A stretch of DNA of 22,903 bases from Clostridia bacterium. GTDB lineage: Bacteria > Bacillota > Clostridia > Oscillospirales > UBA644. How positions within the stretch are numbered: position 1 is the first letter of the stretch; every line of letters begins with the position of its first letter. Below the pieces are notes generated by a model. The model was given only the letters and a program-made list of their open reading frames with translations. It was not told where the DNA came from and did no database searches. Below, one piece after another: positions 6,393-14,475 of this stretch. The stretch covers positions 1 to 22,903 of the forward strand of contig WHHJ01000033.1 in the NCBI GenBank assembly GCA_014872655.1, written 5' to 3'. The position numbers were made by a program, and so were the translations under genes.

Positions 6393-8999
6393 ATGAAAAG
6401 ACTTTTATCGATTTTACTGGTGGCATCGATGTTATCTGCTTTTTCTGTCGGATTTGCGGCTGGTGCGCCATCAGATCCGGGAGATATCACGCTGGACGGT
6501 TCCGTAACGCTTGCGGATGTGGTTTTAACTGCAAGATGCTGTATTGGAGCCTCTATTCCGACCGAAGAACAAAAAGCGATTACCGATATGAATGCCGACG
6601 GCATTTTAAGCCTTGCCGATGTGATCATCATTGCAAGAATTGCTATTGGCTCAATCGAACCTTCACAAACAGATATTTATGTGCTTAGTTCGACACAGGC
6701 CTTAACGCTGCACGAGCGGCCGGAATATACAATAGATAAGACGCTGCGTATTGAACTGGCAAAAAATGAGGCGGAAGCTGCTCAATTTACAGTTTTTTCT
6801 GCAACCAGAACCTATCAGAATATGAAATTGTCTGTCAGCTCGTTGGAGTCTGATGATGGAACTGTAATCCCCGCGGAAAATGTAAAACTGTATAAAGAAT
6901 ACTATTCGGTCACACAATCCGATGCGGATACCATAACGGAAGAACCCAAAGCGTATTTATTATTTCCGCTGGAATATGAAGACTACAATAATACGACGAC
7001 GGTTCCAGGAGAAAATACAACTTATCAAATTGATGTAACCGCGGATGCAGACACACCGGCCGGAACATATAAAGGAACCGTGACACTAAAACACGACCAA
7101 GGCATCATTGAACTGCCTATTTTTGTAACAGTTTGGGACATTACATTGCCCGAAAGTCCAACTTACCGGTCACTTTGGGATTTCTGGCCGTCGGACATTG
7201 CAAACAGACTGCAGAATGTTGAAAATTCTGAACAGGAATATACGAAAGCGGTACAGGATGCCTGGGCCTTGGCTGATGAGTATAAGGTAAACCTCTGGGC
7301 TCCATACAAAGCGACAGAAGTATTTGGGAAATTTGGACAATGGAATGAGAATGTAGAGCTCTATATTCAGAATTTAGCGGCCTATATCAACGCTCATCCG
7401 CATTATACCGCTTGCCAGTTATACCCATTTTATCATTCGGACGGGTCCACGAACTTCTCCTCGGCCGATCAGGCGATTTATATGACAGAATCCGACAAGC
7501 AGCGCAATCTGGAAGTCATTGCGATGTATGAAGAGTATGGCATTCTTGATAATGCGTATATTTACATTGTCGACGAACCTCATACCGATCAGCAGTTTGA
7601 GAGTATGAAAGTTGTTGGAGACTTTTTAAAAGAAAATGGGCTGAATGAAAAGGTTCACAATCTGGTTACTTCTACCCCGCGCAGCAAATCCGAAGGCACG
7701 ACGAATACCTGGTGCCCCATTGTTTCTTATTTTGATCCGGATGAAGCCCGTGAAACCAGACAAGAAGACGGAAGTGACTACTGGTGGTATTTCTGTAATG
7801 ACGCGCCTTGGCCGACGTTTGGAAAAGACGTGGAACTCTCCAATACACGAATGAATGCATGGTTTGCCAAACAATACGATCTGAAAGGCATTCTTTACTG
7901 GATTGCAAACGCTCAGGGCTGGGACAATGGAGTCAGTGATATGGGCGCATATCAATCGGACCGGTCTCTGATGATTTTAGGACGTGAAGGAGACGGTGTA
8001 TTAAATCGTAATATCACGGTTGCGTCGCTGTCCGCGACAGCTGTACGCGATGCAACAGAAGATTACGATTTGTTGATTTACCTGGAACAGCGTGTTGCGG
8101 AATTCTTAGATAAAACCGGCATTGATATGACGTTGGAACAAGCGATGGAAACGTATTATACGGCGCTTGCCAACAGCACCAAAGAATTTGCCACCTTTGA
8201 AGCACCGTATAATATCCCGCTTATGCGCAGTCATATTGCACAGACAATCATGAACGGCGTGGATTATGTAATGGCTGAACAGCTTCTTTCAAATAATGGA
8301 AAATACAATCAAAAACAGATTAAAATCTATGTTGAAAAGGGAGCGGAAGTTCAAACTCCGTCGCATGCAGTTTTCATCCAGAAAGAAGAAGCGGCAACCT
8401 ATGATGTTTACACCTATGTTTATACGTTTGAAGCACGCTGCGAAATGATGTCTTTCCAGATCGGCACCAATCAATATACCCGGCCAATGAGTATGTCGCT
8501 GTCGATCCAGGACGACGGGCAGAGTGTCCTGAATTTAGATGCAGAAAACGCGTTGGAACTTCTCAAACATGCAAACCCCGAGTTAGCAGATTCCATTTCC
8601 ATTGAGAACCGCAATGGACAAAAAGCGATTGTATATCAAACCAGTTCACAAACCAATACCCCGCTGGAAATTCCGACCGCTTTGCTGAAAACATCAGATT
8701 TTTCGGGATATACCAATTTGGGCGTGACGATGCAAACGGAAAGTCAACAAAAGGAATCCCTTCTATCTTTTGATATTTTTGTTTTATCCAATCGTGATTC
8801 TATTAAGGTCGGGACTGCAACCTTTTTTGAACCGGACTCAAAAACAATATCCGGAGACTTAACAGAATATCCAAATGTCATGAAACGAATCCTTAAAATT
8901 CGCATTATGCCAGACAAAACAGAAACTCCTGTAAAAATTGCAATATCTGATATCTGTCTGTACAATGCTATCGATTACACCGGAGATCTTGCAACCTGA
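6393..8999 (+). CDS. Secreted dockerin-bearing DUF4091-type glycoside hydrolase-like protein
   Basis: 868 aa. A cleavable signal peptide (1 to about 24, ending near GFAAGA) is followed directly by a dockerin type I module at 31-88 with two calcium loops: DITLDGSVTLAD (position 3 is Thr instead of Asn/Asp) and DMNADGILSLAD (canonical). Residues about 100-240 form a beta-sandwich, and about 250-600 a barrel-like domain with YIYIVDEP (VDEP at 393-396), GILYWIANAQGWDNG and RDATEDYDLLIYLEQ, which fit the DUF4091 family found in GH-like proteins. The last 170 residues look beta-rich and could bind carbohydrate. SD AAGGAG is 6 nt before the ATG. The dockerin suggests docking to a cohesin scaffold on the surface; no cohesin is in the window. 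The substrate cannot be read from sequence. Confidence 0.88.
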   Translation: MKRLLSILLVASMLSAFSVGFAAGAPSDPGDITLDGSVTLADVVLTARCCIGASIPTEEQKAITDMNADGILSLADVIIIARIAIGSIEPSQTDIYVLSSTQALTLHERPEYTIDKTLRIELAKNEAEAAQFTVFSATRTYQNMKLSVSSLESDDGTVIPAENVKLYKEYYSVTQSDADTITEEPKAYLLFPLEYEDYNNTTTVPGENTTYQIDVTADADTPAGTYKGTVTLKHDQGIIELPIFVTVWDITLPESPTYRSLWDFWPSDIANRLQNVENSEQEYTKAVQDAWALADEYKVNLWAPYKATEVFGKFGQWNENVELYIQNLAAYINAHPHYTACQLYPFYHSDGSTNFSSADQAIYMTESDKQRNLEVIAMYEEYGILDNAYIYIVDEPHTDQQFESMKVVGDFLKENGLNEKVHNLVTSTPRSKSEGTTNTWCPIVSYFDPDEARETRQEDGSDYWWYFCNDAPWPTFGKDVELSNTRMNAWFAKQYDLKGILYWIANAQGWDNGVSDMGAYQSDRSLMILGREGDGVLNRNITVASLSATAVRDATEDYDLLIYLEQRVAEFLDKTGIDMTLEQAMETYYTALANSTKEFATFEAPYNIPLMRSHIAQTIMNGVDYVMAEQLLSNNGKYNQKQIKIYVEKGAEVQTPSHAVFIQKEEAATYDVYTYVYTFEARCEMMSFQIGTNQYTRPMSMSLSIQDDGQSVLNLDAENALELLKHANPELADSISIENRNGQKAIVYQTSSQTNTPLEIPTALLKTSDFSGYTNLGVTMQTESQQKESLLSFDIFVLSNRDSIKVGTATFFEPDSKTISGDLTEYPNVMKRILKIRIMPDKTETPVKIAISDICLYNAIDYTGDLAT

Positions 9000-9022
9000 C
9001 AGACTTGATATCATAACCTTTT

Positions 9023-9081
9023 ACAAAAGAGGAAAGCAAAATATCCGCGACGCAGATATAACAAACTTTCCTCTTTTTTGT
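9023..9081 (+). terminator. Intrinsic terminator after the dockerin gene
   Basis: A 14-base arm ACAAAAGAGGAAAG (9023-9036) pairs with CTTTCCTCTTTT (9066-9077), followed by more T residues and TTGTTT. The loop is long (29 nt) but contains smaller pairing options. It sits 24 bp after the stop codon and before the promoter of the next gene. Confidence 0.7.
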
Positions 9082-9122
9082 TTATTCTTAAAGAAATTTG
9101 GCAATTATTAAAGGGATCTTAA

Positions 9123-9151
9123 TTTATTTTTAAAGACTGATATGGTATAAT
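9123..9151 (+). promoter_or_regulatory. Extended -10 promoter of the C39-like peptidase gene
   Basis: TATAAT (9146-9151) preceded by TG one base away (TGGTATAAT), an extended -10. The -35 at 17 bp is only TTATTT (9123-9128), consistent with an extended -10 promoter tolerating a weak -35. The predicted start is near 9158, leaving about 33 nt to the ATG. Confidence 0.6.
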
Positions 9152-9190
9152 ATATTCATAAAACAAATACCCAAAAAGGACGGATTTTTC

Positions 9191-10069
9191 ATGCAGTCTC
9201 CCATGGAACAAACGCGCAGCGCAAAGTTCGAAGCGCAGCAAAAACAAAAACGGAAACGTACGGCAATTCTGATTGTCAGTATACTGCTCTTCATTTTGAT
9301 TGCAGCCTCTGCGCTGACGATTGCACAGACCGTTTACGGAATACCCATATTCCCAACTTTCGGGACAGAAACTGACACCGATATATCGGATCCCAATTCG
9401 TTGCCGGTCGGTGCTGAATTTGATAAAAATCTGGCACTGATTCTGAATCAAGCAGATCAAATACCGGAAGATCTACGTAAACTTTATGTCCGCAATACAG
9501 AAACGTTTGATTTTGTAATCAATTACCCTAACCGAAAACAATACGAACAGAATGCAGCCCTAACGCAAGAAGAAATTGACAGTGCGTATCCTTTTTTTCT
9601 GCAATGGGATAAACGTTGGGGATACACGGAATACTGCGAGGGATTTTTTGCAAATACAGCCTGCGGCCCCACATGCCTGTCTATGGTGATTGTCGGGCTG
9701 ACCCATAACAGTGCAGCGACTCCCCGTAAAATTGCAGATTACAGCGAACAGCACGGATACAGTATTCCCGGAACGGGAACAGCATGGGCTTTGATGACAG
9801 CCGGTGCCAAAGCATACGGGATTCAATCTAAAGAAATCTCACTCAGCAAAAGTGCGATGGTTCAGGAGCTGCAACTGGGGCATCCGATTATTTGCTCGAT
9901 GAAACCCGGAGATTTTACGCAAGCAGGACACTTTATTGTGATCTATGCATACGAAGACGGCGTTTTTCGCGTCCATGACCCCAACAGCATTGTACGCAGC
10001 GAAAAGACCTGGGACTATGATACGCTCAAAGGGCAAATCTCTAATTTATGGTCTTTTTCTAAAAAATAA
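9191..10069 (+). CDS. Membrane-anchored C39-like (papain-fold) cysteine peptidase
   Basis: 292 aa. A basic cytoplasmic N terminus (residues 1-23, KQKRKR) and one membrane helix (about 24-46) place the remainder outside the cell. Residues 130-292 form a C39_2-type peptidase domain: FLQWDKRWGY with oxyanion Gln138, ACGPTCLSMV with catalytic Cys158, GHPIICSMKPGDFTQAGHFIVI with His247, and VHDPNS with Asp263. All expected catalytic residues are present. This family processes leader peptides or surface proteins, but many stand-alone anchored members have no known substrate; I see no bacteriocin or ABC transporter gene nearby. AAGGA lies about 10 nt upstream of the ATG. The gene has its own promoter and ends in a bidirectional terminator shared with the convergent TetR gene. 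Confidence 0.87.
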   Translation: MQSPMEQTRSAKFEAQQKQKRKRTAILIVSILLFILIAASALTIAQTVYGIPIFPTFGTETDTDISDPNSLPVGAEFDKNLALILNQADQIPEDLRKLYVRNTETFDFVINYPNRKQYEQNAALTQEEIDSAYPFFLQWDKRWGYTEYCEGFFANTACGPTCLSMVIVGLTHNSAATPRKIADYSEQHGYSIPGTGTAWALMTAGAKAYGIQSKEISLSKSAMVQELQLGHPIICSMKPGDFTQAGHFIVIYAYEDGVFRVHDPNSIVRSEKTWDYDTLKGQISNLWSFSKK

Positions 10070-10097
10070 AAGGAAGTTCCGAACGGAACTTCCTTTT
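10068..10097. terminator. Bidirectional terminator between C39-like and TetR genes
   Basis: Perfect inverted repeat: AAAAGGAAGTTCCG (10068-10081) with CGGAACTTCCTTTT (10084-10097). It overlaps the stop codons of both convergent genes and gives a T-rich 3' side on either strand (TTTTATTTT on plus, TTTTATTTTTT on minus). Confidence 0.88.
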
Positions 10098-10674
10098 ATT
10101 TTAAAAACCGGATTCCCTGTACTATCATGTCCTGCGTCATCGAAGACATTTCTGATACCGGCACCGTCATACCGTCTTCAATCCACTTTTGTACCAAGCC
10201 CATACAGCCGGAACTGATATACGCATAAAAATAGTCAATCTTTTGCGGAGGAACGTCAGTAAAATATTTTGCATAACTCTCCATTCCAATCTGCCGAGCT
10301 CGTGTGACCAACTTTAATAAAAAATTCTTGTCACCATATTCACCCAGTGTCACAACGCAAAGGTCAGAATGGTCCTTCAGACACTGAAATAATTCTGCCG
10401 TTACACGAACCGGACTGACCGACCCCTTATTGGCCGCTAATTGATCCTTTAGCGCCTGATCAAACTTTTCGTACATCTCATTTTCCAAACTGTCCCGCAA
10501 ATCATAAATATCCAAATAGTGCGCGTAAAACGTACCGCGATTGATCCCGGCCCGTTCACACAATTCCCGAATCGAAATATTTTGTATCGGCTTTTGTTTT
10601 AGCAATTCCGTAAAAGCCTTACGAATCAACATTTGCGTAACTTTGGCCCGATGGTCATTTGTGAATTTTTTCAA
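10096..10674 (-). CDS. TetR/AcrR family transcriptional regulator
   Basis: 192 aa. The N-terminal TetR DNA-binding domain is clear: helix AFTELLKQKPIQNISIRELCERAG with the HTH and signature GINRGTFYAHYLDIYDLRD (43-61). The C-terminal two thirds is a helical ligand/dimer domain (for example GCMGLVQKWIEDGM) of the kind found in DhaS-like TetR proteins; the ligand is unknown. The start is TTG at 10674 with AAGAGG 8 nt upstream; no ATG fits. It is divergent from the SDR gene at 10827 and has a strong promoter whose -10 is shared with that gene's promoter, plus a 20-bp palindrome in its own leader. It most likely represses itself and the SDR gene. Confidence 0.93.
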   Translation of the reverse strand: MKKFTNDHRAKVTQMLIRKAFTELLKQKPIQNISIRELCERAGINRGTFYAHYLDIYDLRDSLENEMYEKFDQALKDQLAANKGSVSPVRVTAELFQCLKDHSDLCVVTLGEYGDKNFLLKLVTRARQIGMESYAKYFTDVPPQKIDYFYAYISSGCMGLVQKWIEDGMTVPVSEMSSMTQDMIVQGIRFLK

Positions 10675-10712
10675 ACAAATCGCCTCTTTTCAACAAATCG
10701 TGATTATTCTGT

Positions 10713-10732
10713 TCAGTATCCTCACATACTGA
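10713..10732. promoter_or_regulatory. Palindromic operator, probable TetR-family site
   Basis: Exact inverted repeat TCAGTAT-cctcac-ATACTGA: 7-bp arms, 6-bp spacer, 20 bp in all, a size typical of TetR-family operators. It lies about 28-47 bp downstream of the predicted tetR transcription start and upstream of the SDR promoter. Binding there would block tetR elongation and could affect the divergent promoter. The assignment to this TetR is inferred from position. Confidence 0.6.
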
Positions 10733-10745
10733 GAAAAATTGACGA

Positions 10746-10774
10746 TTGCACTTTTGCTTTGTCTGTATTATACT
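10746..10774 (+). promoter_or_regulatory. Promoter of the SDR gene
   Basis: TTGCAC (10746-10751), 17-bp spacer, TATACT (10769-10774). A second TATAAT overlaps at 10774-10779 but lacks a matching -35. The predicted start near 10781 is downstream of the ATG at 10779, which rules out the longest reading of the SDR gene. Confidence 0.7.
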
Positions 10775-10795
10775 ATAATTGAACCAAGATTGCAA
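10767..10795 (-). promoter_or_regulatory. Promoter of the tetR gene
   Basis: On the minus strand: TTGCAA (10795-10790), 17-bp spacer, TATAAT (10772-10767), predicted start near 10760. The -10 overlaps that of the plus-strand promoter, in the 13-bp palindrome ATTATA-C-TATAAT (10767-10779), so the two polymerases cannot bind together. Confidence 0.7.
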
Positions 10796-10826
10796 GATAC
10801 GTTTGTATGAAGGAGGCGTGTTTTTC

Positions 10827-11822
10827 ATGAACAAATTGTATGTAATTACCGGTGCATGCGGACATCTCGGCGGCACGCTGATCCGAATGCTGAAAAAGAA
10901 AAACGTTCAAATACGTGGACTTATTCTACCGAATGAGACAGCAGAAAACGAAAAAAATTTAACTTATTATCATGGGGACGTTACCCAAAAAGAAAGTTTA
11001 AAACCTTTATTTGAAAACACTCAAGCCGATCAGGTTATTGTGATCCACACGGCCGGTTTGATTGATATCTCGGACCAAATGTCGAAACGACTGTACGATG
11101 TAAACGTCATTGGGACCCGAAATATCGTAACGCTTTGCAAAGAATTCGGCGTGTCGAAGTTGGTCTACGTCAGTTCAGTGCATGCCATTCCGGAAAAACC
11201 GGACAATCAGGTTTTATCCGAAATCAAATCTTTTTCTGCCGAGAAGGTCATTGGCGGATATGCAAAAACCAAAGCAAAAGCAACGCAAATTGTTTTGGAT
11301 ACAGCCAAAAGCGGATTGAATGCAGTCGTCGTTCAGCCATCCGGGATTATCGGGCCGTACGATACACAATCCAATCACCTGGTACAGTTGATCAGCGATT
11401 ATATAAAAGGAAAACTACCGGCCTGTGTGCGGGGCGGATATGACCTGGTAGATGTACGTGATGTTGCGGCAGGATGTCTGAGCGCTGCAGAAAAAGGACG
11501 CAGTGGAGAATGCTATATTCTTTCGAATCGACATTACGAAATCAAGGACGTACTGAATATGGTCCAGGCCGTTTATGGCGGACGCCACATTCCTGTTTTG
11601 CCGATGTGGATGGCCAAAGCTGCGGTTCCCTTTATGCAATGGTATGCGCATCTTAAAAAAATTCGGCCCTTATATACGAAATATTCCCTCTATACCCTAA
11701 CAAGCAATGACCGTTTTTCACACGATAAGGCAACCATGGAATTAGGATATCGGCCTAGAGACCTATATCAAACGGTTCGAGATACGGTTGCATGGATTAA
11801 GAAAAAGAAATTGCTCGCATAA
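10827..11822 (+). CDS. Extended short-chain dehydrogenase/reductase (NAD-dependent epimerase-like)
   Basis: 331 aa. Rossmann fold with the extended-SDR nucleotide motif GACGHLGG (9-16), HTAG near 74-77, VSSVHA with the catalytic Ser at 116-117 and the YxxxK pair Y145/K149 in YAKTK, then the PSGIIGPYD segment typical of 3-beta-HSD, dihydroflavonol-reductase and epimerase-like members. The substrate cannot be told; the closest behaviour is a small-molecule carbonyl or sugar-nucleotide reductase. The start is ATG at 10827 with AGGAGG 10 nt upstream; the open frame goes back to 10779, but that lies in the promoter. The TetR divergence suggests induction by a small molecule, perhaps its substrate. 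It is followed by a 38-bp palindrome. Confidence 0.88.
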   Translation: MNKLYVITGACGHLGGTLIRMLKKKNVQIRGLILPNETAENEKNLTYYHGDVTQKESLKPLFENTQADQVIVIHTAGLIDISDQMSKRLYDVNVIGTRNIVTLCKEFGVSKLVYVSSVHAIPEKPDNQVLSEIKSFSAEKVIGGYAKTKAKATQIVLDTAKSGLNAVVVQPSGIIGPYDTQSNHLVQLISDYIKGKLPACVRGGYDLVDVRDVAAGCLSAAEKGRSGECYILSNRHYEIKDVLNMVQAVYGGRHIPVLPMWMAKAAVPFMQWYAHLKKIRPLYTKYSLYTLTSNDRFSHDKATMELGYRPRDLYQTVRDTVAWIKKKKLLA

Positions 11823-11853
11823 AAATCCATTCCCAGAATCGGATTGAAAACTC

Positions 11854-11891
11854 TAAGCCCCGTCTGCACAGATCTGTGCAGACGGGGCTTA
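11854..11891. terminator. 38-bp perfect palindrome between convergent genes
   Basis: Every base from 11854 to 11872 is complementary to 11891-11873, centred on AGATCT, with a GC-rich outer stem (AAGCCCC / GGGGCTT). It sits between the convergent SDR and GNAT genes, so a bidirectional terminator is the simplest role. The T-runs are poor (CTTAACATTT on plus, CTTAGAGTTTT on minus), so termination strength is uncertain. Confidence 0.6.
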
Positions 11892-11920
11892 ACATTTGAC
11901 TTAGGAGAAAATGGGGAAAG

Positions 11921-12364
11921 TTATAATTTCCGTTGTAAATAAAGCATGTCTGTTATTTGAATCCCATTCTCATAGATAGCATGGTCGTAATGGTCCGTAA
12001 AAAAATTTTTAATAACATGCGTTGGGACAAACCCGCACTTTTCGTAAAAAGAAATAACAGAACTTCCGGCCCCCGTTCCGACTTGGAGAGTGGTATACCG
12101 TCCTCGGTATTTTGATACAAGAAAATCAATCAACATCTTGCCATAACCTTTCCCCTGAAAAGCCGGTTCCGTAGCGATATTTTTTATTTCAAGTATCCCG
12201 TTTCCCTCATCGGTAACAACACATTCACTCTTTACATCACCGTCTACTAAAAGATACATCGTCCCTCGGTTCAAATAACGATCGATCATACTTTCTTGCT
12301 CGTCAGCCAAAAGTAATAGAGTCAAGTATTGCTTTTTATTCTTTCTTACCTCTGTTATGTTCAT
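11921..12364 (-). CDS. GNAT family N-acetyltransferase
   Basis: 147 aa. Acetyl-CoA binding motif A is intact: EIKNIATEPAFQGKGYGKMLIDFL, with Q70-GKGYG-75 as the pyrophosphate loop. Motif B is SVISFYEKCGF, including the FYEKCGF segment, followed by an FFTDHYDHAIYENG beta-strand region common in small Firmicute GNATs that often read '...DMLYLQRKL' at the end. The acceptor (amine, small metabolite or protein) cannot be predicted. The ATG has GGGGAG 8 nt upstream. The gene stands alone on the minus strand: upstream lies the htpG terminator, downstream the palindrome. A TTGACA at 12414-12409 (minus) could be its -35, but no good -10 follows. Confidence 0.9.
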   Translation of the reverse strand: MNITEVRKNKKQYLTLLLLADEQESMIDRYLNRGTMYLLVDGDVKSECVVTDEGNGILEIKNIATEPAFQGKGYGKMLIDFLVSKYRGRYTTLQVGTGAGSSVISFYEKCGFVPTHVIKNFFTDHYDHAIYENGIQITDMLYLQRKL

Positions 12365-12497
12365 TGTTTGCTCCCCAAACCTTTAAGGATCTATTTTGTT
12401 TATCTTCCTGTCAATTCCACAGCAAGACAGACCATTTTTTAATAAGACTCGCCAATCCCGACCTAACACAAATCCGTTTTCAAAATGACATCACTTC

Positions 12498-12532
12498 AAA
12501 CAGGCAGCAGGCTTGATACCTGCTGCCTGTTT
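12498..12532 (-). terminator. Terminator of the htpG operon
   Basis: Stem AAACAGGCAGCAGG (12498-12511) with CCTGCTGCCTGTTT (12519-12532), loop of 7. It lies 47 bp beyond the htpG stop. The T-run is short on the minus strand (TTTGAAG), but the 14-bp GC-rich stem is strong. Confidence 0.7.
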
Positions 12533-12578
12533 ATATTTGGATTCCCTATCCTCAATGTTTTATGATTTGTATTTCACT

Positions 12579-14474
12579 TTATAACTTTTGTAAAATATCA
12601 AAACTGTTTGTCAAGAATTCGCTGAGCTCCTCAGCACTCAACTGACGCTGTCCGACCAACGCTAACGTATAGATCTGTTTTGCCATCATTTCAGCCGTAT
12701 CGCTGGTCTTATCTGAAGAACACTCCTGCTCCAACCGTTTGATTAAAGCATTGGAGGTATTTAAAACCAAGGTGGCTTCCTCCGGGAATTGCTGCAAAGG
12801 CTGCTTGTTGGCAGTTTGATACATTTTCATCATCTCGGCAAAACGGCGAGATTGCTCTTCGATGTTGAGCAAAGCCGGAATTTTTTCATCTTTTAATGCC
12901 GTAAAAGAAACTTTCAGTTTGTCGTTTTTGCTGACACGTACAAATAAATCTTTCAACGCCGTATTTTCAGAAGAATCGGCATCTTTCAGCGCATCTGCAC
13001 TGGAATCAATACGCATAAACCGGATATTCTTTTCATTTTGCTCTAAAACGGTGATAAAATTATTATCAATCATTTCATCCAGCACCACAACAGAAATCCC
13101 CTGAGAACGGAACATATTGATATAAACGGCCTGCTGCGTGGTGTCTGTTGTATAATAAACAATTTTTTCGTTGGCGTTTTCTTGTTTCTGCTCGGAATCA
13201 GAAGCTTCCCGCGCCGTTTTTAAATAGTCTGTCAAAGTTACATACTCACCGTCTACAGTTTTGTATAAAACGACGTTTTTGACCTTCTCATAAAACTTAT
13301 GATCCCGAATGCAAGCATATTTGACAAACGTTTTCAGATCGTCCCAATACTCTTTATAATGCTCCAAGTCCGTATCGTAAAGAGAATTGAGTTTGTCACA
13401 GACTTTTTTTACAATATGCGCCGAGACCTTTGCCACATACGTATTGCTCTGCAAATAGCTGCGCGATACGTTCAACGGCAATTCCGGACAATCCAGAACC
13501 CCCTTGAGCATCAGCAAATATTCCGGGATAACTTCTTTGATATTATCGGCCACAAATACCCGGTTATAGTACAGTTTAACTTGTCCCTCCAGGCTGTCGT
13601 AGGCATTGCCGATGCGCGGAAAATACAAAATTCCTTTAAAATTCAACGGGTAATCGGCGTTAATATGAATATGAAATAGCGGTTCACGATAATCGTTAAA
13701 AACTTTTCGATAAAACTCGGCATATTCTTCCGACGTACATTGAGACGGATTTTTTTGCCACAGTGGCTCGGTATCGTTAATCGGCTTAGCCTCTGTTTTT
13801 TCCTCCGCATCTGACGACTCTGCCGGTTCTTTCTTTTCTTTTTCGTCTTCCGTAAAAACAGCGTAAATCGGATAAGGCAAGAACGAACAATACTTATTCA
13901 AAATCTGCAAAACCGTAGACTTTTCTAAAAATGCAGACTCTTCATCCGTAATGTGCATAATGACGGAGGTACCTCGATCTGTCTGATCACTGTCGGTCAG
14001 TTCAAATTCTCCCTCATCGCTGCCAATCCATTTTACAGCGGGAGCATCGGTATAGGATTTTGTCTGTAATTCCACGGTATCGGATACCATAAACGCGGAA
14101 TAAAAACCTAATCCAAAATGGCCGATAATTCCGTCGTTGTCATCATTATTATTCTCATATTTTTCAACAAACTCTAACGCTCCGGACAGTGCAATTTGAT
14201 TGATATATTTCTTCACCTCTTCCGCACTCATACCGATACCGTTATCGGTGACGCAAATCGTTTTAGCTTGTTTATCTACAGTAACCGTAACACGGTAATC
14301 TTCGTCGATACCGCTGACTTGTCCAATCGAAACCAGGTGCTTTAATTTAGTAATTGCATCACAGGCGTTGGATACAATTTCTCGAAGAAAAATATCTTTA
14401 TCGGAATACAGCCACCGTTTAATAACCGGAAATATGTGCTGTGTTTGTACAGTTATTTCTCCTTTTTCTGACAT
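12579..14474 (-). CDS. htpG: Molecular chaperone HtpG (Hsp90)
   Basis: ATP-dependent cytoplasmic Hsp90 chaperone, 631 aa. The GHKL ATPase domain is intact: LREIVSNACDA (E32 catalytic, N36 for Mg), DNGIGM (D77-M82), and the GHFGLGFYSAF lid motif at 118-128. A charged linker rich in Glu/Lys follows near 213-245 (DEKEKKEPAESSDAEEK), then the middle domain (LPLNVSRSYLQ) and a C-terminal dimerisation domain. The open frame starts at 14483, but that ATG abuts GAGGAG; the ATG at 14474 lies 9 nt after it and gives the conserved MSEKGEITVQT start. It follows the HAD gene stop by 1 nt, so it is the last gene of an ASRT-HAD-htpG operon. Confidence 0.97.
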   Translation of the reverse strand: MSEKGEITVQTQHIFPVIKRWLYSDKDIFLREIVSNACDAITKLKHLVSIGQVSGIDEDYRVTVTVDKQAKTICVTDNGIGMSAEEVKKYINQIALSGALEFVEKYENNNDDNDGIIGHFGLGFYSAFMVSDTVELQTKSYTDAPAVKWIGSDEGEFELTDSDQTDRGTSVIMHITDEESAFLEKSTVLQILNKYCSFLPYPIYAVFTEDEKEKKEPAESSDAEEKTEAKPINDTEPLWQKNPSQCTSEEYAEFYRKVFNDYREPLFHIHINADYPLNFKGILYFPRIGNAYDSLEGQVKLYYNRVFVADNIKEVIPEYLLMLKGVLDCPELPLNVSRSYLQSNTYVAKVSAHIVKKVCDKLNSLYDTDLEHYKEYWDDLKTFVKYACIRDHKFYEKVKNVVLYKTVDGEYVTLTDYLKTAREASDSEQKQENANEKIVYYTTDTTQQAVYINMFRSQGISVVVLDEMIDNNFITVLEQNEKNIRFMRIDSSADALKDADSSENTALKDLFVRVSKNDKLKVSFTALKDEKIPALLNIEEQSRRFAEMMKMYQTANKQPLQQFPEEATLVLNTSNALIKRLEQECSSDKTSDTAEMMAKQIYTLALVGQRQLSAEELSEFLTNSFDILQKL

Positions 14475-14475
14475 A

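Noticed and set aside
9191..10069. Bacteriocin export/processing locus
   Set aside because: The C39-like domain is anchored by itself; no ABC transporter, precursor peptide with a GG leader or immunity gene lies nearby.
10779..10826. Upstream start of the SDR gene at 10779
   Set aside because: It lies in the -10 region, ahead of the predicted transcript start, and AGGAGG points to 10827.
12409..12414. TTGACA (minus strand) as -35 of the GNAT gene
   Set aside because: The sequence at 16-18 bp spacing (GATCCT region) is a poor -10; not strong enough to list.
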